Below are positions 11,706 through 23,167 of a stretch of 64,000 nucleotides of DNA, in pieces. Location: positions 155,316,246-155,380,245 of the forward strand of contig CM045763.1 in the NCBI GenBank assembly GCA_025200525.1. The letters are read 5' to 3'. The position numbers and the translations under genes are program-made. This stretch comes from Camellia lanceoleosa. Taxonomy: Eukaryota > Streptophyta > Magnoliopsida > Ericales > Theaceae. Under the pieces are notes generated by a model. It was given only the letters and a program-made list of their open reading frames with translations. It was not told the origin of the DNA and did no database searches. The number at the start of each line of letters is the position of its first letter. Within the stretch, counting starts at the first letter, position 1.

Positions 11706-11913
11706 CTCAAGTGGTGAAAATGAGAAAAGAAGCACCGAAATCAAAATTTAATCGGTCCAAAGTGCTGGAAATCGAATGTTTTCGCGAAAACAACTTGCAT
11801 GGGGCATTGGAAAACGCGTATAGAGCTCAGATCTGAAGAGGAAAATGGTTTGGGAAGGTGGAGAAGAATTTTTCGCAGCTGTGGTTGTGAGCTCAAAGTC
11901 ATTGGGCAAGAGA

Positions 11914-11920
11914 ATATAAA
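11914..11920 (-). promoter_or_regulatory. TATA-like box of antisense PMD gene
   Basis: The - strand reads CTTTATATTCTC, followed by a CT-rich leader and then the leader intron. It lies about 210 bases upstream of that intron's donor. A CCAAT is present just downstream rather than upstream. It is weaker than the TATA of the neighbouring antisense gene. Confidence 0.45.
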
Positions 11921-11959
11921 GAAAATGAGGTGAAAAGACAAAATTGCCCGCGGATTTGC

Positions 11960-12045
11960 AGTGGCCTACGCCACCTTTTCCGGCCGGGCCGCCATTAACT
12001 TTTGAAAACTGCCGGTGGCCTCCTGGGAATAAAACTAGCCGGTGA
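11960..12045. promoter_or_regulatory. GC-palindrome block upstream of the PMD promoter
   Basis: Contains CCGGCCGGGCCGCC near 11980, then GCCGGTGGCC and AGCCGGTG, 40-130 bases upstream of the TATA-like box at 11914-11920 on the - strand. Similar motifs precede the TATA box at 6737 and lie in the Tat LTRs, which suggests a shared regulatory module. No function is proven. Confidence 0.4.
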
Positions 12046-12920
12046 TCCCCCATGCTCCCCTAGGTCTCGCAAATTTGGAGGAAGATTGGAGTTCCCGGGT
12101 CCTGAAAAAGTACAAGAAAAGTCCACTTCTGGTCGCGTAATCACCCTGGCGAGATGTTTGCACTATTTTCTGACTTGTGTCTCATCATCATTCACCAGAA
12201 TCAAAGTCTATCCTTTTGAATGTGTTGTAATCTCCGGAGTGAACCGGAGGTCGCGATCGAGTCGCCTCCGCCAAATGCGCTTTCCTTATTCGTTGTTTCA
12301 AGAACAAACGGGCCTCGATTTATGCTCGCTTTTGCATTGTTGTGCACATAACCGTGATTCTCATGAACATACTTGCATTTTCATGCATGTTTTCTTGATA
12401 TTATCGCATTCTGCTTTGAGCATGCGCCGCCACGCGACGCTCTTCTCGCATTAAGATGCATTCGTCACCCAAGATCAAGGTGTGTCAAACTTTTAGAATC
12501 ACATTGAATATATGTTGTTAGCATATTGTTCTTGTTGAATATCTTTTTTGCAGGCACGATATTGTATGTACGGTTCATTTGAGGTCGTGCGACTGCATTT
12601 AATCGCGCAGTATCGATCTTCTTCGTGGTGAGACGCGACGAGAACTCAATAATTCCGCATTCTTAATCGCATGAAATGTAGTTGTTGCTTTGCATTCTTG
12701 CTTAAAATCTGCATCTATTTGTGAATACTTGCTTCATTACGCCTTGTCAGATTTGCATGATCATCTGCCTCTCGTGCATATCGCTTTGCATTTTGCCCCA
12801 TTGTTCATGGGCACGCATGGGCATATCTCTGCTCACCTTGTTTGATTGTCTAAGTCTTCGCCTTCTCAAAAATGGGTCGCTCGGCTTTGACATTCACTCC
12901 GCCACTTGTGACTTCCGAAG
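12046..12920. other. Non-coding Tat 3' region, no gene seen
   Basis: I found no protein family motifs and no RNA gene here. Composition is mixed. A short hairpin-prone stretch lies near 12230-12270 (ctccggagtgaaccggag). Frames of 150-200 codons on either strand show no domain. Confidence 0.5.
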
Positions 12921-12937
12921 TTCTCAAAAGAGGGCAA
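12921..12937 (+). other. Polypurine tract of the Tat element
   Basis: The run CTCAAAAGAGGGCAA directly precedes the LTR start (TCAGAGACACCCC, corresponding to TGTAGACACCCC in the related solo LTR at 33262). A purine run at this place primes plus-strand DNA synthesis in LTR retrotransposons. Confidence 0.55.
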
Positions 12938-15900
12938 TCAGAGACACCCCATTTTTGCCCGACCTTAAGACACAGAAGTCACCAATTGAGTGCTCGGTGA
13001 TGTTGCATATTGTGCTCGTTCAAAAGTCTCAGAGTCGCGGCCGTGAGCCCCGCCCGACTTCCAACCTCTCTTCAGATTTGCCTCGATTGCGTAACTGCAC
13101 TCGGTTTTCTCTGCTTTTTTCCTCGAGGGAGGAGAGGTCCCAGAGACCATCTCTCAAGGTCGTGGGCTACATTTCGTGGTCAGAGGCCATTTTGCCCATT
13201 TCGGAGTCTTGCTCACGGTTTGCTGAGCCATCGCCGCAGGCCTTGCCTCGGGACCGTCTAACCATCTCTGACTGCTCTAATTTTTGGCATGCATCTCATT
13301 TACTCCCTTTTGAGGGACACTGAGGCCTGGGAGACCCACTTCGTGGTCGAATGCCACTTTTGGTGCTTAATAATTGCTGACCCCGAATCGTGGTTTTGGC
13401 CCCCGAACATTCGTTTTGCATCGGTTTTCATTCATTTTTGGCAGGTACCTCTATTTTATCACCAGGAAGGTCACAGAAGGGTGGGAGGCTTGTAATTGTC
13501 TCAGCAACCAGTTATATTCCTCCGGCACCCTCCGACGCCCGTTTTTCTCACTTCCGAGCCAATGTTGACCACCCTAGGGCCACTATCTTCAACCCCAAAC
13601 CACATATTTGTCTTGTACACACATGGGAGGACCCTAAAAGTTTATGGCCGGCCAGTAATTCAACTTGGACCTTTTGAACCCCTCCTAAAAGTGGCTTGTT
13701 GTCTCTCCTGTCTTACAGTTGCCAATTTCCAACCACAGGGTTTTGTTGTACACACATGGGAGGACACCTTTTTGTGGTGGCTGGCCAAAAATTCCTCTGG
13801 ACCATTTTCTAGCCGGGCCTTTAGGCGGCCACTGCAGCTTTTGATAATGGCCGCCGCCTTCCTTACAGGGAGTACATTACCAGTGCATTGTTTTCCTCCA
13901 AAACCGAGATCCTGACGGAACTCTTTTTGGAGGGAAAATTGATGCCAATTCCCTCCACTTTTTTCCCTCCATTTCCCCCCCATTCTTGTCCATATAGCTG
14001 GCCTCCCACCTCTCTCTCAAGGGTGGGAAAAACCCTCCTTGAGCTCTTGCATCATATCTCCCTCAATCTCTCTTATTTTCTTAAAAATTCCTAAGTCCTA
14101 CACCTCATTTCTTCATCACCACCAAGCACCACCACCACTACTCCATCTCAGCAGCTTGGAGGAGTTTTTCAGAGGCCACGGGAGCTATAATTTGGTCCAA
14201 GAAGCAACAAAAGGGTAGTCTTCAAGGGTAAGTTGTCATTCCCCTCTTTTGTAGCTCATTTTTGCCACATTTTTTTAGCCATCTTGCTTACTGTTTTGGG
14301 CTCAAACCCTAACTGAAATGGTTATTTTTTTGAGTCATTCTTCATGTTTGTTTAAGGGCTCAACCCTGTTTGAGCCCCCCATTGTGCACTTGTTTCAATA
14401 CCCTCTTGTATGCCATTGTTTTGCATGGTATTTTTAGCATGTGTGTAATCTGTTTTTGAGCATGATGTAAACTGTAGTTAGGCCTATTTTGAGCCCCTCT
14501 TCAACATTTAAGAAGGTCTCAACCTTGTTTGGGACCTCCATGTATCACTTTATTAATCACCCCTCATTGGTCCCTATTTTTGCATGCTTTGTTAGCTGAC
14601 CTTGCTTCTGTTTTTAGGCCATGATCAGAACTGAAATTGGCCATATTTTGACCTTATTGGCATGTTTCATTAAGGGTCTTTGGCTGTTTGAGGAATTTTT
14701 TGTATACTTCATGTTATACCAATTTGTTGGCCTATATCTTGCATTGCATTTTGAGCATGTTTGTATACTGATTTGGGGCTTGTCATCTACTGTAAATGTT
14801 CATATTTTTGGTCCCTCTTCATTGTTGTAGAAGGTTATTTTCATTTTTGGGCTTTGCATCTACCACTTGCTTCATTGCCTCCCATGCGGAGCCATTTTTG
14901 TATGCCATTTTAGCCCTACTTGTGCTTACTGTTTGGCCATGTTTTGTACTGTAAAAATGCTTATTTTGGGGCTTCCTTGCTTCTTATTTTTCATTTCATG
15001 CCCAAATTATGCATGTTTAGCATAGTTGTAGGCCATTCCATGTGCCTAGTTTTGCATTTCGGGAGAGATTCCATGCATCGGGTGTCATTTCGTCTCGTTT
15101 CGGGGCTGTTTTGCGTGTCATTTTGCCTCTGAAATTTGCATGTTTGCATACCATATTCCATGTCTTTGCCATGTCTCATTAGAGCGGCATTTCGGTGCCT
15201 GAGGGTCCGTCCTCGGTTTGCGTGCACGCATGCACGCATTTCGAGTTGTCTTGTTTTCATCTGATGGCCTCCTATGTGAGTGTGGCTAAGGCTCTCTCAT
15301 GTTGGTGTAAGCCCATTATTGCATTGCATATGCCATTTCATCCATAGCATTGTGTATGCTTGGTTATGTATTACCTCGTTTAGCGTGTATGCCATTCCAT
15401 AGCATTGTGTATGTTAGGATTGTATGTTAGTTGCATTTCATGCATGTCATGCATATTGCATCGTGTTCGGGTAGGAGTTAGCCCGGGCACGGGAAACGAG
15501 GTGTGTTTCGTACTCTGAGTGACAGAACGTGTCTCAATTCCCAAGTCACCGACACTCCGGATTATCCATGATGGAGTTAGGTTTTATTGTAGTGTTCATA
15601 TGCATTCATTCTATATTGAGTTGTGCAATTCGGCTCCTCGGCCATCATGCATCGAGATGCGTGATTGGTGGCACGAGGATCGAGGCATGCATACATTTGT
15701 GAAAATACATTGCTATGCCCCTTTCTCGCTCTCTCGCATAAAGATATCAAGAATCAGCGGTCTTCCGAGGCTTGGCGCCCTTTTCGAGAATCATTGCAAA
15801 ACAGAGGCTAATCGGGGCATCTCAATGGATTTCTGCGCAAGGCAGCCCAAGCATACATCATTCATCAGAATCAAGGCAGTCCCTGGCTTGCATGCCAGTT

Positions 15901-17141
15901 TTATTATTTTCTTAGTTAATTTGTAAATTAATTAGGAATTTGTACATTATTTGGACTGTATTATTGGGACTGTACTATTCTTTTATTCGGGACTGTATAT
16001 TTATTCAGACCCTCTGCGCGAGGGCATAATTGTAATAAGTGTGGGTGAGTGTGATGTATGTCTTCCAACCCTACGTCTTTCTTCCCTTTTATTTACCTGC
16101 TTATGATGGTTAGATATAGGGCATATTTCAATTAGCATACAGTATGACAGCATGTTTGTATCATTCATCTGTTTTGCACGCACCGGGCTCGGCGCATCAT
16201 ACAAACTGCATTTGTATTTCAATTCCAAATTGAATACATGTTAGTTGTAGCATTCCATATGCATTGTTTAGAATAGCCGAGCCTGCTATAGTTGCATCTT
16301 TACATGTGTTGCACTAGGCATTGCTGTATACTTAGGATCATGCATGATTTCTAATGAGCTTCTGTTTTGGCTTGGAGTACTCGGTGAGTTTTACGCTTTA
16401 GCATCCTTGCATGCGTGTGAGTGTTGTCATGAATAGCATGGTTACCATGAGGCTACGTGCTTATGTGATATAACTGCCTTGAATGCCTGTGGGTGGAGGT
16501 TGGGTTACTTGGATTGGACAATTCGTCAAATGTTTGTTTTAAGCCCACTAGATAGTGGCAAAATCACGTTTTTCTAAGCCCACCCGAGGGTGTCAAATCC
16601 ACGTCTTAGCCTACCTGCGGGTAGCACCATCAAACCATTTTCAAAAACAAACATGAAGTGTTTTGTTCCAATTCAGGAGGCTCAGTATATACTTGTATGC
16701 TGTGCGCATCACATAGTAATCTAGGCTAATAACCGGAATAAGAACGCACAATGTTTTCAAAAACAGATATCATGATTAGTAGAGGCCGGTCTTTGACCGG
16801 GCGAAGTGGTGCTCACGGTGACCTTTCCCAATCGTACTAAGTTCCCGAGCCGAGGCAACTTTGGTGATGACGGACACGTGGCCTTTTGGCACCGAGTCGT
16901 GGTTTCTAAATTTCCCATTAAAAAACATTTAGGTGGCGACTCAGATTCCGCAAAGCACCCATGTTTGGCACTTCTTTCAAAAATCTGTTTTCAAAATCGA
17001 TTTGCCGGATTTGGACTCTTTGGTTCAAGATTAAGAACTGTGACATTTGAGTCCTTAAACTGTAGTAGACTCGATATCGAACCAGAACGGAGGGGGGGGG
17101 ACTCGCACTCCTCGCCCGGGATGCGTTCGGGGACGTCTACA
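12938..17141 (+). repeat. Tat 3' LTR, about 4.2 kb
   Basis: Starts at the eroded equivalent of TGTAGACACCCCATTTTTG and ends GGGGACGTCTACA. It aligns in order with the TSD-bracketed solo LTR at 33262-37218: opening motif, GGCC-rich block (13640-13860), the T-rich 'ttgtatgcc' stretch, the CTTCCAACCC-CACGTCTTTC block (16065 here, 36180 there), three small hairpins (16541-16627), AGGTGGCGACTC (16931) and GCCGGATTTGGACTC (17003). A TATA-like catatag lies at 13991. No coding potential is seen. The length and the late AGGTGGCGACTC motif fit very large LTRs of Tat/Ogre-type elements. Confidence 0.65.
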
Positions 17142-19149
17142 GCGATGTAAAATGAAATGCACAAAATAGTGTGATGCAAGGTGCACAAAATAGTGCGATA
17201 CAAGGTGGAATGCACAAGATAGTGCGATGCGTAAGATAGCGCGATTGAATTGAAATTGTGCGATAAATGTACAAAGTGAGATTATTGTGCGATAAATATA
17301 CAAAGTGAGATTATTGTGCGACAGATGCACAGAATGAGCAAATGAACAAGATTACAAATCAATACAGGGACACCGCACATTCTATGCAAGATTGACAACC
17401 GATGCATGATGTTAACTAAAAGCATGTTCTATGCAAGAGAGAAGAGCATATTCTATGCAAGATTGAAAGCATGTTCTATGCAAGATTCATGAACGATGCA
17501 AGGCACGCGTGCAACATGAGTATATGTGAAAATGCACATTCTATGCAGTAAAAGAGAACAAAATATGTAATTTTTATAGAATGACAGATCGAACAAAAGA
17601 TGTTGTTCGGCGACAACCTCTGATTTACCCCTCGGAGACTTTGTAACATGCTCAAAAAGATATAACCTGTTCATATTGGCAAGGGATAACATCTGCAAGT
17701 TGCTCTGATCACCATTCTGGCTTGAAGCAGGCTTGAACTCGGGGTCGAAGTACACTCATACTCCAAAGAAATGGCGAGGCCTGAGAAGGTACACCTGGAA
17801 TGCAGTCTCAGAATTTGCTGAAGTTGAAACACACTAAGATGCTCCAAATTTTCCCTCTTTTCATTTGCTTTGCAGTCTGAAACCTATGTACCTTCAGATA
17901 GGTCCCGGTTCTATTGCTCTCACTCTTGACTTGAGTTGGACCCTTCAATTTATAAAAGAAAGAATTCTGTTTTGCAGATCATGTTCAGAATGGAACGGCA
18001 CTCTAAGCACAAAATAATTTATTTTTGAAATTGAAAATGAGTTCTTAACCGAGTATTGAGCCTATGACTAACCACAGTACACCACGACTCAACAAAAGAA
18101 AACAAAGGTAAAATAACCTAAACACATCTATTTACACCCAAAAATGATTCAAAACAAGAATCGAGAAAAACAAAAACAACAAACACAACACTCGAATGTT
18201 TGCTACTGATGGGAGACCTCAGTTCACGGGGAGCCCATTGCTTCTCCAGGTATTGTTTCCCACCACTTTTCATTTGTGATTCTCGCATCACTTTGGCACT
18301 CAATCTCTTTTTCTCTGAAAAGCCCGCTCCTCACTTTTTCTCTCAGCGCACATCTCTCTATTCTTTAATCTCTCTTATTTTTTATCCATTCCTAGTTGTG
18401 GTTGGTGGATAATCTGAAAGTTGTAGGCTCTTGCCCCTAGCATTTTGCTAGATTCTCTTTCTTTCGCTCACCACTAGTAAGCTTTCCTGCAGAGGGGCAG
18501 TGGTGTGACTGGATGTGCAGCAGATCTACAACTGACATTGGTTGGTGATGCCCTTGGCTTAACTTGACTAAGATGAGTTACAGCATGCTCCACCAGCCAA
18601 GTATAGAGTTGATTGGTCTCATACATTGCATTTTCTAATTTCCCATTCTAGTTCGGACACCAATTGGGGTGCGATCGTCCAGATAAGGGAATCAAATATC
18701 CAACTCCATTTCCAGTTCGTGCTTCGCACTTGGCTTGATACCTCACTATTGGAGGATAAGAAAGCTTTTGGCCCTCTGCTGTTAGCTTCAATTGTTCCCT
18801 TTCTGGAAAGTCCGCTGATAATGGCCTTTCTGGGGAAAAGACAAAAAACTTGACCCAACTGTGCCCCTAGTTCATCACTTTCACCATTTTTTTTTTTTTT
18901 TTGGCTTTCTACAAAAACAATTTTGACTAACATGAGAGTTAGATTAGCATGCTTGTTCGACTTTCTGCTTTGAAATCATGCAATCAGGTTATGAGCACTA
19001 AAAAGTTTCCTTTTTTGGGTACAAGAAAAGGTCCAGTTTTGGAAAAATGGAATAATTTTTTAGAAAATTAGTCAACCTCATTAAAAATTTCAAAAACTAT
19101 TTTTGCAAATGGCCACTACTCAACCAACGTAGAATTAACTCTTGAGATG
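17142..19149. other. Unassigned DNA with short tandem repeats
   Basis: 17150-17340 holds about six imperfect copies of 'tgcacaaaatagtgcgat'-type units, and 17370-17535 holds five copies of 'gttctatgcaagattga'. The rest (17560-19149) is non-coding as far as I can see, including a T-rich run at 18888-18902. It probably belongs to the 3' region of the - strand Tat element that follows, but I see no LTR boundary that proves it. Confidence 0.4.
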
Positions 19150-19339
19150 CATAACCTCAAATCTGAACTTGAATTATCTTGTAGCTGAATCTTCTAACGG
19201 AATAGGACAACCAAATTTGAACGAAGATGAGCCAATTTGCACATGGATAAGATAGCCAAGTTTGAACAAAGATAAGCCAATCAACATGGATGAGACCAGC
19301 AAGCTGAAAATGGTTGGAGCCGAACTTCATGATGAAGTT

Positions 19340-19665
19340 GCCTAGGTATCCCAAAAATGGGAATCAGGTCGTACGTAGTTCTGAGGGTTAAGGTACACTC
19401 GAGTATTGACACTCTCCTTTTGTGCTCTAACAAATGCCAAGGTTGCCCTTCTAGGTTTTCAACCTTGCAAGCTATTTTTTTCTTTTCTCTACATTTTTCT
19501 CTATTTTTCTCTTTTCTCTTCTTTTCTTCTTTTTTTTTTTTTTTTTTTTTCTTTCTTTCCATTTTTTTCATTTTTGTTCTTTTTTCTTTTCTCTGCTCTA
19601 ACTTTTGCTTGGGTCGCCCTTCTAGGTGTTTGGCCCAGCGAGCCTCTCAAGGATAGAAAAGTTTA
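19340..19665 (-). other. Tat 3' tail with expanded purine tract
   Basis: Inverted counterpart of 4772-4990: GGTATCCCAAAAATGGGAATC at 19347, 'ccaaggttgcccttctaggttttcaac' around 19437, and 'cttgggtcgcccttctaggtg' around 19607. Between the two blocks, 19475-19600 has grown into a long pyrimidine tract on the + strand (purine on the coding strand), including an uninterrupted run of about 20 T. This low-complexity tract yields spurious Lys- or Phe-rich frames. Confidence 0.6.
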
Positions 19666-20135
19666 ACTTATCCATGTTGAATGGTCGTAGGATCTCTAGC
19701 CATCTAAATCCATGAGAATGGTTGTTGTTGCTGACTAAATAGTCTTGATGATGTAAGAGCCCATCCAATTGGGTCTGAATTTGCCCGTAGTGTTGTGAAT
19801 AAGAACTCGATTGTCCTTCAACAAAAATTTTCTTCTCTCAGATTCTGGGATTTGGCTTTCTTATCGATCTTCATTGGTTTGAGAAATGACCCATTTTTAA
19901 ATCTTTGAGTGTATCTGACCTTTTTGTCCCTAGTTCAAGGGATGCTTCTCATCTAGCTTTGCAAACTTCCTTTGATCACATCGGACCTTCTTGATATGAC
20001 CTTCTTGCCCCTAGTTCAAGTGTTGCTTCTGATCCGGCCATACAAGCCTTCTATTGTGATTGATCATTCGAACATTATGAGTCAAGGTTCAAGGTTTGAA
20101 AGCAAAGGGGTCGAGTCTCGAGGCCGAGAGTGATC
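19666..20135 (-). pseudogene. Tat integrase C-terminus joined to RNase H scraps
   Basis: 19666-19835 corresponds to the integrase end of the first Tat element (GKFRPNW-type block and the final MDKL). Upstream on the - strand, 19920-20050 contains two copies of 'ttgaactaggggcaagaagg', matching the LELGARR block of the archaeal-type RNase H at 3239-3259. Everything between these domains in a normal pol is missing. The duplication of the RNase H scrap shows local rearrangement. Non-functional. Confidence 0.55.
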
Positions 20136-20335
20136 CTATGCTGCACAATCCCGAGAGCGATTCCATGTATGTCTTCGTAGGACCACACAAAACATTTTTT
20201 GAAATCTTTTAAGAAAGCGACTAGTCGCTCACGTTAAAGACAATGGAGAACCAATCTAGATCAAGCCAGGATCCTTCTCAGTACTCACATTAACAAACGT
20301 GATCTCATTCATTAAAGGCATATCATGCCTCTCTT
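20136..20335 (-). pseudogene. Tat RT N-terminal fragment
   Basis: On the - strand this matches 1585-1730 of the first element: a block like NEITFVNVSTEKDPGL, then the 'cgagcgacta..ttaaaagatttcaaa' stretch and VVLRRH in shifted frame, where the first element has VWSYED. The catalytic RT core is absent. A TAG replaces CAG in the middle. Confidence 0.55.
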
Positions 20336-20859
20336 CCTCTCAGCTAATCAAATTTTTGCAAATCCCAAGGAATTCCTCTCTCTTTGTTTTCATCACAGCA
20401 TTAGAAAAGTTTTGAAAAACTTAGGTCAATGCAATGATTTAAAGGCACAGAAAAAGTAGATGAAAATATATTGCAGTTTCATTCAAATCTTATAGCGCAA
20501 CTGGCTCGATGGCAGAAACAGACGCAAAAGAAAGAGTGTAAAAGACACACACAAAATAAGATAGTGATGTCCGAGGTAACACCCTCGAAATAACCTGACT
20601 CTAACACAACAAGACTGACTCGATACAACAAGATAGACTCAATATAACACAACAGAATTGACTCAATGCCCAAATCAGAAAGTACAATAAATAGCATTTT
20701 GAAATTGCTCAAAACAGTGTGTACCATCCACCACATATGGAGTAAAATGAGCGTCATCAGCAGATGGTTCATCACCCGATCACATAGTCACATTATCCCC
20801 CCAGTTCATTGATCTGGTGTTGATAGACTTTGTAGGACCTGGTGCAGTGATAACGTCGT

Positions 20860-23167
20860 TGTCAATCAGATCTTGTATTTCATGGCGAAAATGATAACAA
20901 ACGTCAGTGTCATGACCGGTTTGTTGATGGAAGGCACACTATTTCGCAGCATTATGCCTGGTTGGAAGGGATCCGGGAGAGGTCGAGGGTCAAGGGGTTT
21001 GAGATGGCCTTGTCCTATAAGGATTTAGAGAGCTTTGGACAAAGTCATGTAGAGGGGATTGCAATGCGGTTACCAGTTCTGACAGGCTTGACTGGGTTTG
21101 ATGATCTCTTATGAGTATGGGATTGGAGCTGAAAGGGGCATTTCTGGTACAACATCCCTTTTCCCGGCTTGTCCCTTGATTTAGATTGCTCTCATCCTGA
21201 GTGGCAAAAGTGTCATCCACAGTCTTTACAACAACTGCGAGCATTTGCTATTTGTTCAGCCCTTCGACTTTGAAAGCCTCAATAGTCCACTAAAGATGTT
21301 CATAGGGACCAATGTCTGTCCCTACTTTGTTCTTGCCATTTGCCTCCACTTTGCCAAGGGATTGGGTCGCTATATTAGAGCGGAGCCCAGTTGTTGTTGA
21401 CATGTCATTGCCTAGACCTGAGATAGCTTTAGGTTGGCCATTTTTAATTGTAGCTCGCCCTAAGATTGGGGAGCCTTTAGGCATGAAATTTCTGGCATGT
21501 GATGTGGTCGATAATGGAGCCAAAACCTCAAAGGTAAATCTATCACTGTTCTCTGAAGTTCAATCATGCTCATTACCTCATAAGTAGCGGGTTCATGGGT
21601 TTGAGATGATTGGGGTTTGAGTGCATCCATCATGTACAAGTCCGTGCTTTCTGGAATGAACACCTTAGGCTTGGGTAAATGAGCTAGGGTGATGTATATG
21701 CTGGGGTTGTAAGTGGGAAGTAGTGTATGGATGAGGTTAAGGTGTGGATGAGGTACTTGGTCATTGGGGTCTTGAGATGGAGCTATCTTCAGGTTGTCGA
21801 TGAGATTCTAGACCTCATGACGAAGGTGGTAGTAACGATTAGTGCCATGACCATGTTGTTGATGGTATACACAGTATTTGGTGGGGTTATGTCTGGTAGG
21901 GAGTGGGTCAGGAAGAGGTTGGGGATCAAGGGCTTTGAGATACCTTTTTTCTATCAAGATTTTTAGTGTACTAGTTAGGCTCATATAGAAGGGGGTGAAA
22001 GTGCTGCCTTGAGCTCTGGTTGGGCCTGCTGTTTGTGAGTTTGATTTGGCAAATGGGTCGGCAATTTTGGGAGTGGCGATGGTGTTGCTTTCGCTGGGTT
22101 TGGAAATAGTGCTCTCGCCAAAGATTGGTACTCCCGGCAAAAACCCTCCTTATTGGTTCACTTGTTCTGGGAATAATCCCTCTGTTATACGCACTCTCGA
22201 TCTGAACCCCCAATTCATGTAAACTTTTGAAAGTGAATAGTGGAGCAACAATTAACTTTTGTAGCATATCATGCTCAAGGTTCTGCACCATTATTCGCAC
22301 TTGGTCCCTCTTAGAAGGGCGATTTGTCATTTGTGCTGCCTTTGCTCTCCACCTTGCAACAAATTCCACAAAAGGCTCTTCAGGATTTTGGTGGGTTGCT
22401 TCAAGGTCTTGAGTGGTTATTTCAATTTGGCTATTATAAGAATATTGATTGACAAAGGCCTCAACTAACTCTTCCCAATTCTGCTTCATTGTATCCTCCA
22501 ACTAGGCGTACCAAGTGGCCGCTATAGCCGACAGGGTTCTTCCATATAGAGAGTGTTTCTGAGACTTAGTCAGACCCATCAGTTTTAGGACGTCCAAGAA
22601 AAGACGGATATGTACCATAGGATCTCCATACCCATCGAAACGGTCAATTTGTGGCATTTTGAATCTGTCTAGGAGCCTTACAACTGCCTCGGTGTACCCA
22701 TCCTCAATGTCAGGAATGGTGTTAAGGCCCAGTGCCTTTTTGAAGTGCTTCTCAAGGTTCGTAATTTTTACCAAGGTCGGATCAAGATCATTAATATCAA
22801 GGGAATAAAGCCTGTCATTAGGTTGCACCAGGGGTCTGAAAACTCAAGCTTGAGCCAACCCTTCTCGAGGATCCAGACCATGCAAATCTTCGGCTGGCAG
22901 AAGTGTGTCAAAGTGCGGCTGGGGGCCCAGGACTGGATGTGTGGCAAATGCCCCAGATAGGCGTTGCATTTCATCGTTGGTCTCATCTTGCATGGCAATT
23001 CCTTGGTTTAACGCTGCTATCGCGGCCACAACTTCTTCTGGACTTTGAACCATCATGGGTCTGCTAAGTTGAACAAAGGTGATCTGACTAGTGACTATCG
23101 GATCAGTGGACCCAGTGAGTAAGGGTGTAATAATGGCCCAGCCCATTCGGGCTTTGTGGGCTCGCAT
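20860..23167 (-). pseudogene. Tat gag with internally duplicated C-terminus
   Basis: Gag packages genomic RNA in virus-like particles. In order on the - strand: N-terminal segment (about 23115-22900), PQIDRFDGYGDPMVHIRLFL (near 22660), then the retrotransposon gag domain at 22501-22200 (YSNSQIE-like, EPFVEFVARWRAKAA, MVQNLEHDMLQKL). The C-terminal linker plus Cys/His motif occurs twice: LPTRHNPTKYCVYHQQHGH near 21900-21850 and a second copy with CAFHQQTGHDTDVCYHFRHE near 20945-20890. The second copy keeps the full Cys/His pattern; the first has lost the third Cys. Frames are broken at 22502 and 22140. Confidence 0.75.

Larger units (their letters stand above)
7541..11706 (-). pseudogene. Antisense multi-exon plant mobile domain (PMD) gene
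   Basis: Exons on the - strand as inferred: leader ending 11706; leader tail 11571 and coding exon 11561-11346 (ATG at 11561, opening MAGNFPHGGG); about 9863-9226; 9104-8951; about 8870-8292; 8210-8112; 7936-7541. Junctions at 11706/11571, 11346, 9226, 9104, 8951, 8292/8210 and 8112/7936 all show GT or AG. Across the last two introns the frame is kept in phase 0, and the 99-base exon encodes exactly 33 residues starting PPVEYVDEMLG. PMD-like blocks: LLATLVERWWDTTNSFHF, GRPLGYIYWGP, FLMFLLGRLCFADRG, GDLLGGYWRA, GPELVVAGPLMTR and RQVWGYISQDP. The C-terminus has a basic, nuclear-signal-like KRMKRAPYSRSR. Stops and frameshifts near 11352, 9750, 9660, 9470 and 8750 make this copy a pseudogene as read. 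PMD proteins of plants are nuclear and include MAIN/MAIL1, and retroelement capture of PMD genes is known. Confidence 0.7.
1..17141 (+). mobile_element. Giant Tat-lineage Ty3/gypsy retrotransposon, left end outside window
   Basis: Domain order on the + strand is protease, G-patch-like region, RT, RNase H, a second archaeal-type RNase H, integrase, long 3' region, polypurine tract, LTR. The double RNase H and the absence of a chromodomain are known marks of the Tat lineage. Gag and the 5' LTR lie outside the window. The 8-kb stretch between integrase (ends 4771) and the LTR (starts about 12938) is unusually long and carries two PMD-like genes on the opposite strand. Pol is broken by stops and frameshifts, so this copy cannot make a complete polyprotein. 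That the LTR belongs to this element is inferred from a purine run directly before it and the matching orientation. Confidence 0.8.

Noticed and set aside
13496..13915. Proline-rich + strand frames in the Tat LTR.
   Set aside because: They are not conserved in the related LTR at 33262-37218 and fall in the presumed promoter region.
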